Shown: positions 63,801-64,000 of the stretch, one piece after another
How positions within the stretch are numbered: position 1 is the stretch's first letter
Layout: the number at the start of each line of letters is the position of its first letter
Assembly (NCBI GenBank): GCA_003116995.1
Contig: BDSL01000022.1
Span: forward strand, 1,086,805-1,150,804
Reading direction: 5' to 3'
Origin: Yamagishiella unicocca
Lineage: Eukaryota > Chlorophyta > Chlorophyceae > Chlamydomonadales > Volvocaceae
DNA: 64,000 nt
Position numbers and translations under genes: made by a program
The notes under the pieces: generated by a model
What the model saw: the letters and a program-made list of their open reading frames with translations, nothing else
What the model was told of the DNA's origin: nothing
Databases searched by the model: none

Positions 63801-64000
63801 GGAGTAGGGGGTGGTGGCGGTGGCGGTACTGGCGGCGGCGGCGGGGGCGGCGGCGGCGGTGGAGGCGTGCCAGGCGGCGGCGGGCCGGAGGTGGTGGCGG
63901 GGCGGGCGGCGGCGGCGGGGCGGGGGCGGGGGAGGCGGTGTGCCAGGAGGCGGCGGAGTAGGGGGTGGTGGCGGTGGCGTACTGGCGGCGGCGGCGGGGC
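35562..64000 (-). repeat. Giant 162-bp minisatellite encoding poly-proline (54-codon unit)
   Basis: Tandem 162-base units run from about 35616 to the window end, roughly 175 copies by length. On the minus strand in the gene's frame each unit reads mostly Pro, with two Pro-Gly-Thr triplets and single Asp, Ala, Val and Thr residues. Landmarks on the plus strand recur every 162 bases: TGTGCCAGGAGGCGGCGGAG, GGCGGTACTGGCGG, GGCGTGCCAGGCGG and GGGGGCGGATCAGG. Codon phase in the unit at 35874-35885 agrees with the exon boundary at 35561, so the array is in frame with the next exon. Units at the left edge (35616-35880) are the most divergent. A one-base loss near 37608 is the first frame break. Indels are dense in about 39660-46900 and 58900-64000 and sparse in about 46900-58900. 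Confidence 0.95.

Noticed and set aside
35616..64000. Regular repeats that could suggest a CRISPR array or a centromeric satellite
   Set aside because: Units are directly tandem with no unique spacers, encode protein in frame with a gene, and lie in eukaryotic DNA. No satellite features are seen beyond tandemness.

Overview
The window is nuclear DNA from a GC-rich volvocine green alga of the Chlamydomonas/Volvox group. I infer this from the intron-dense genes, a pherophorin-type extracellular matrix gene, TGTAA polyadenylation signals, intron-containing tRNA genes and an L1-type LINE of high GC content. No prokaryotic, organellar or viral genes were seen. The species cannot be named from the sequence alone.

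Layout. Positions 1-2241 hold the 3' end of a protein kinase gene (+), with the C-lobe in two short exons and a low-complexity last exon. Positions 2242-5440 hold no convincing gene. Positions 5445-16894 are a complete 18-exon gene for translation initiation factor eIF3 subunit c (+, 962 codons plus stop). Its introns carry minisatellites, a near-perfect hairpin of about 340 bp, and copies of a short dispersed repeat. Positions 17500-29200 are the gap between two convergent genes and are filled with retroelement material. This includes a decayed LINE 3' end (about 17986-18530), a structurally intact LINE with ORF1 and ORF2 (about 19254-26685, -), a degenerate tRNA-like segment, tRNA-Asn, and two tandem intron-containing tRNA-Ala(AGC) copies.

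Positions 29229 to beyond 64000 form one very large minus-strand gene for a secreted or wall glycoprotein of the pherophorin class. Reading on its coding strand, it enters from the right as a giant poly-proline array. The array unit is 162 bp, or 54 codons, repeated over more than 28 kb. It then splices in frame into a lamin-tail-like domain, a proline-rich rod, two related Cys-rich domains joined by proline linkers, and a C-terminal pherophorin domain ending at 29229. The ten exons after the array join in a consistent phase and give 1105 residues plus a stop. The array is in the same frame as the next exon for at least its first 2 kb. Further out, single-base indels break the frame, heavily in about 39.6-46.9 kb and 58.9-64 kb. 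That clustering looks more like consensus error in a hard-to-sequence G tract than biology.

The eIF3c gene is housekeeping. The pherophorin-like gene is the lineage-specific part and the most interesting object here. A short dispersed repeat of the TTACA...AAAGAACCGG type sits in introns of both genes, including five consecutive introns of the matrix gene.
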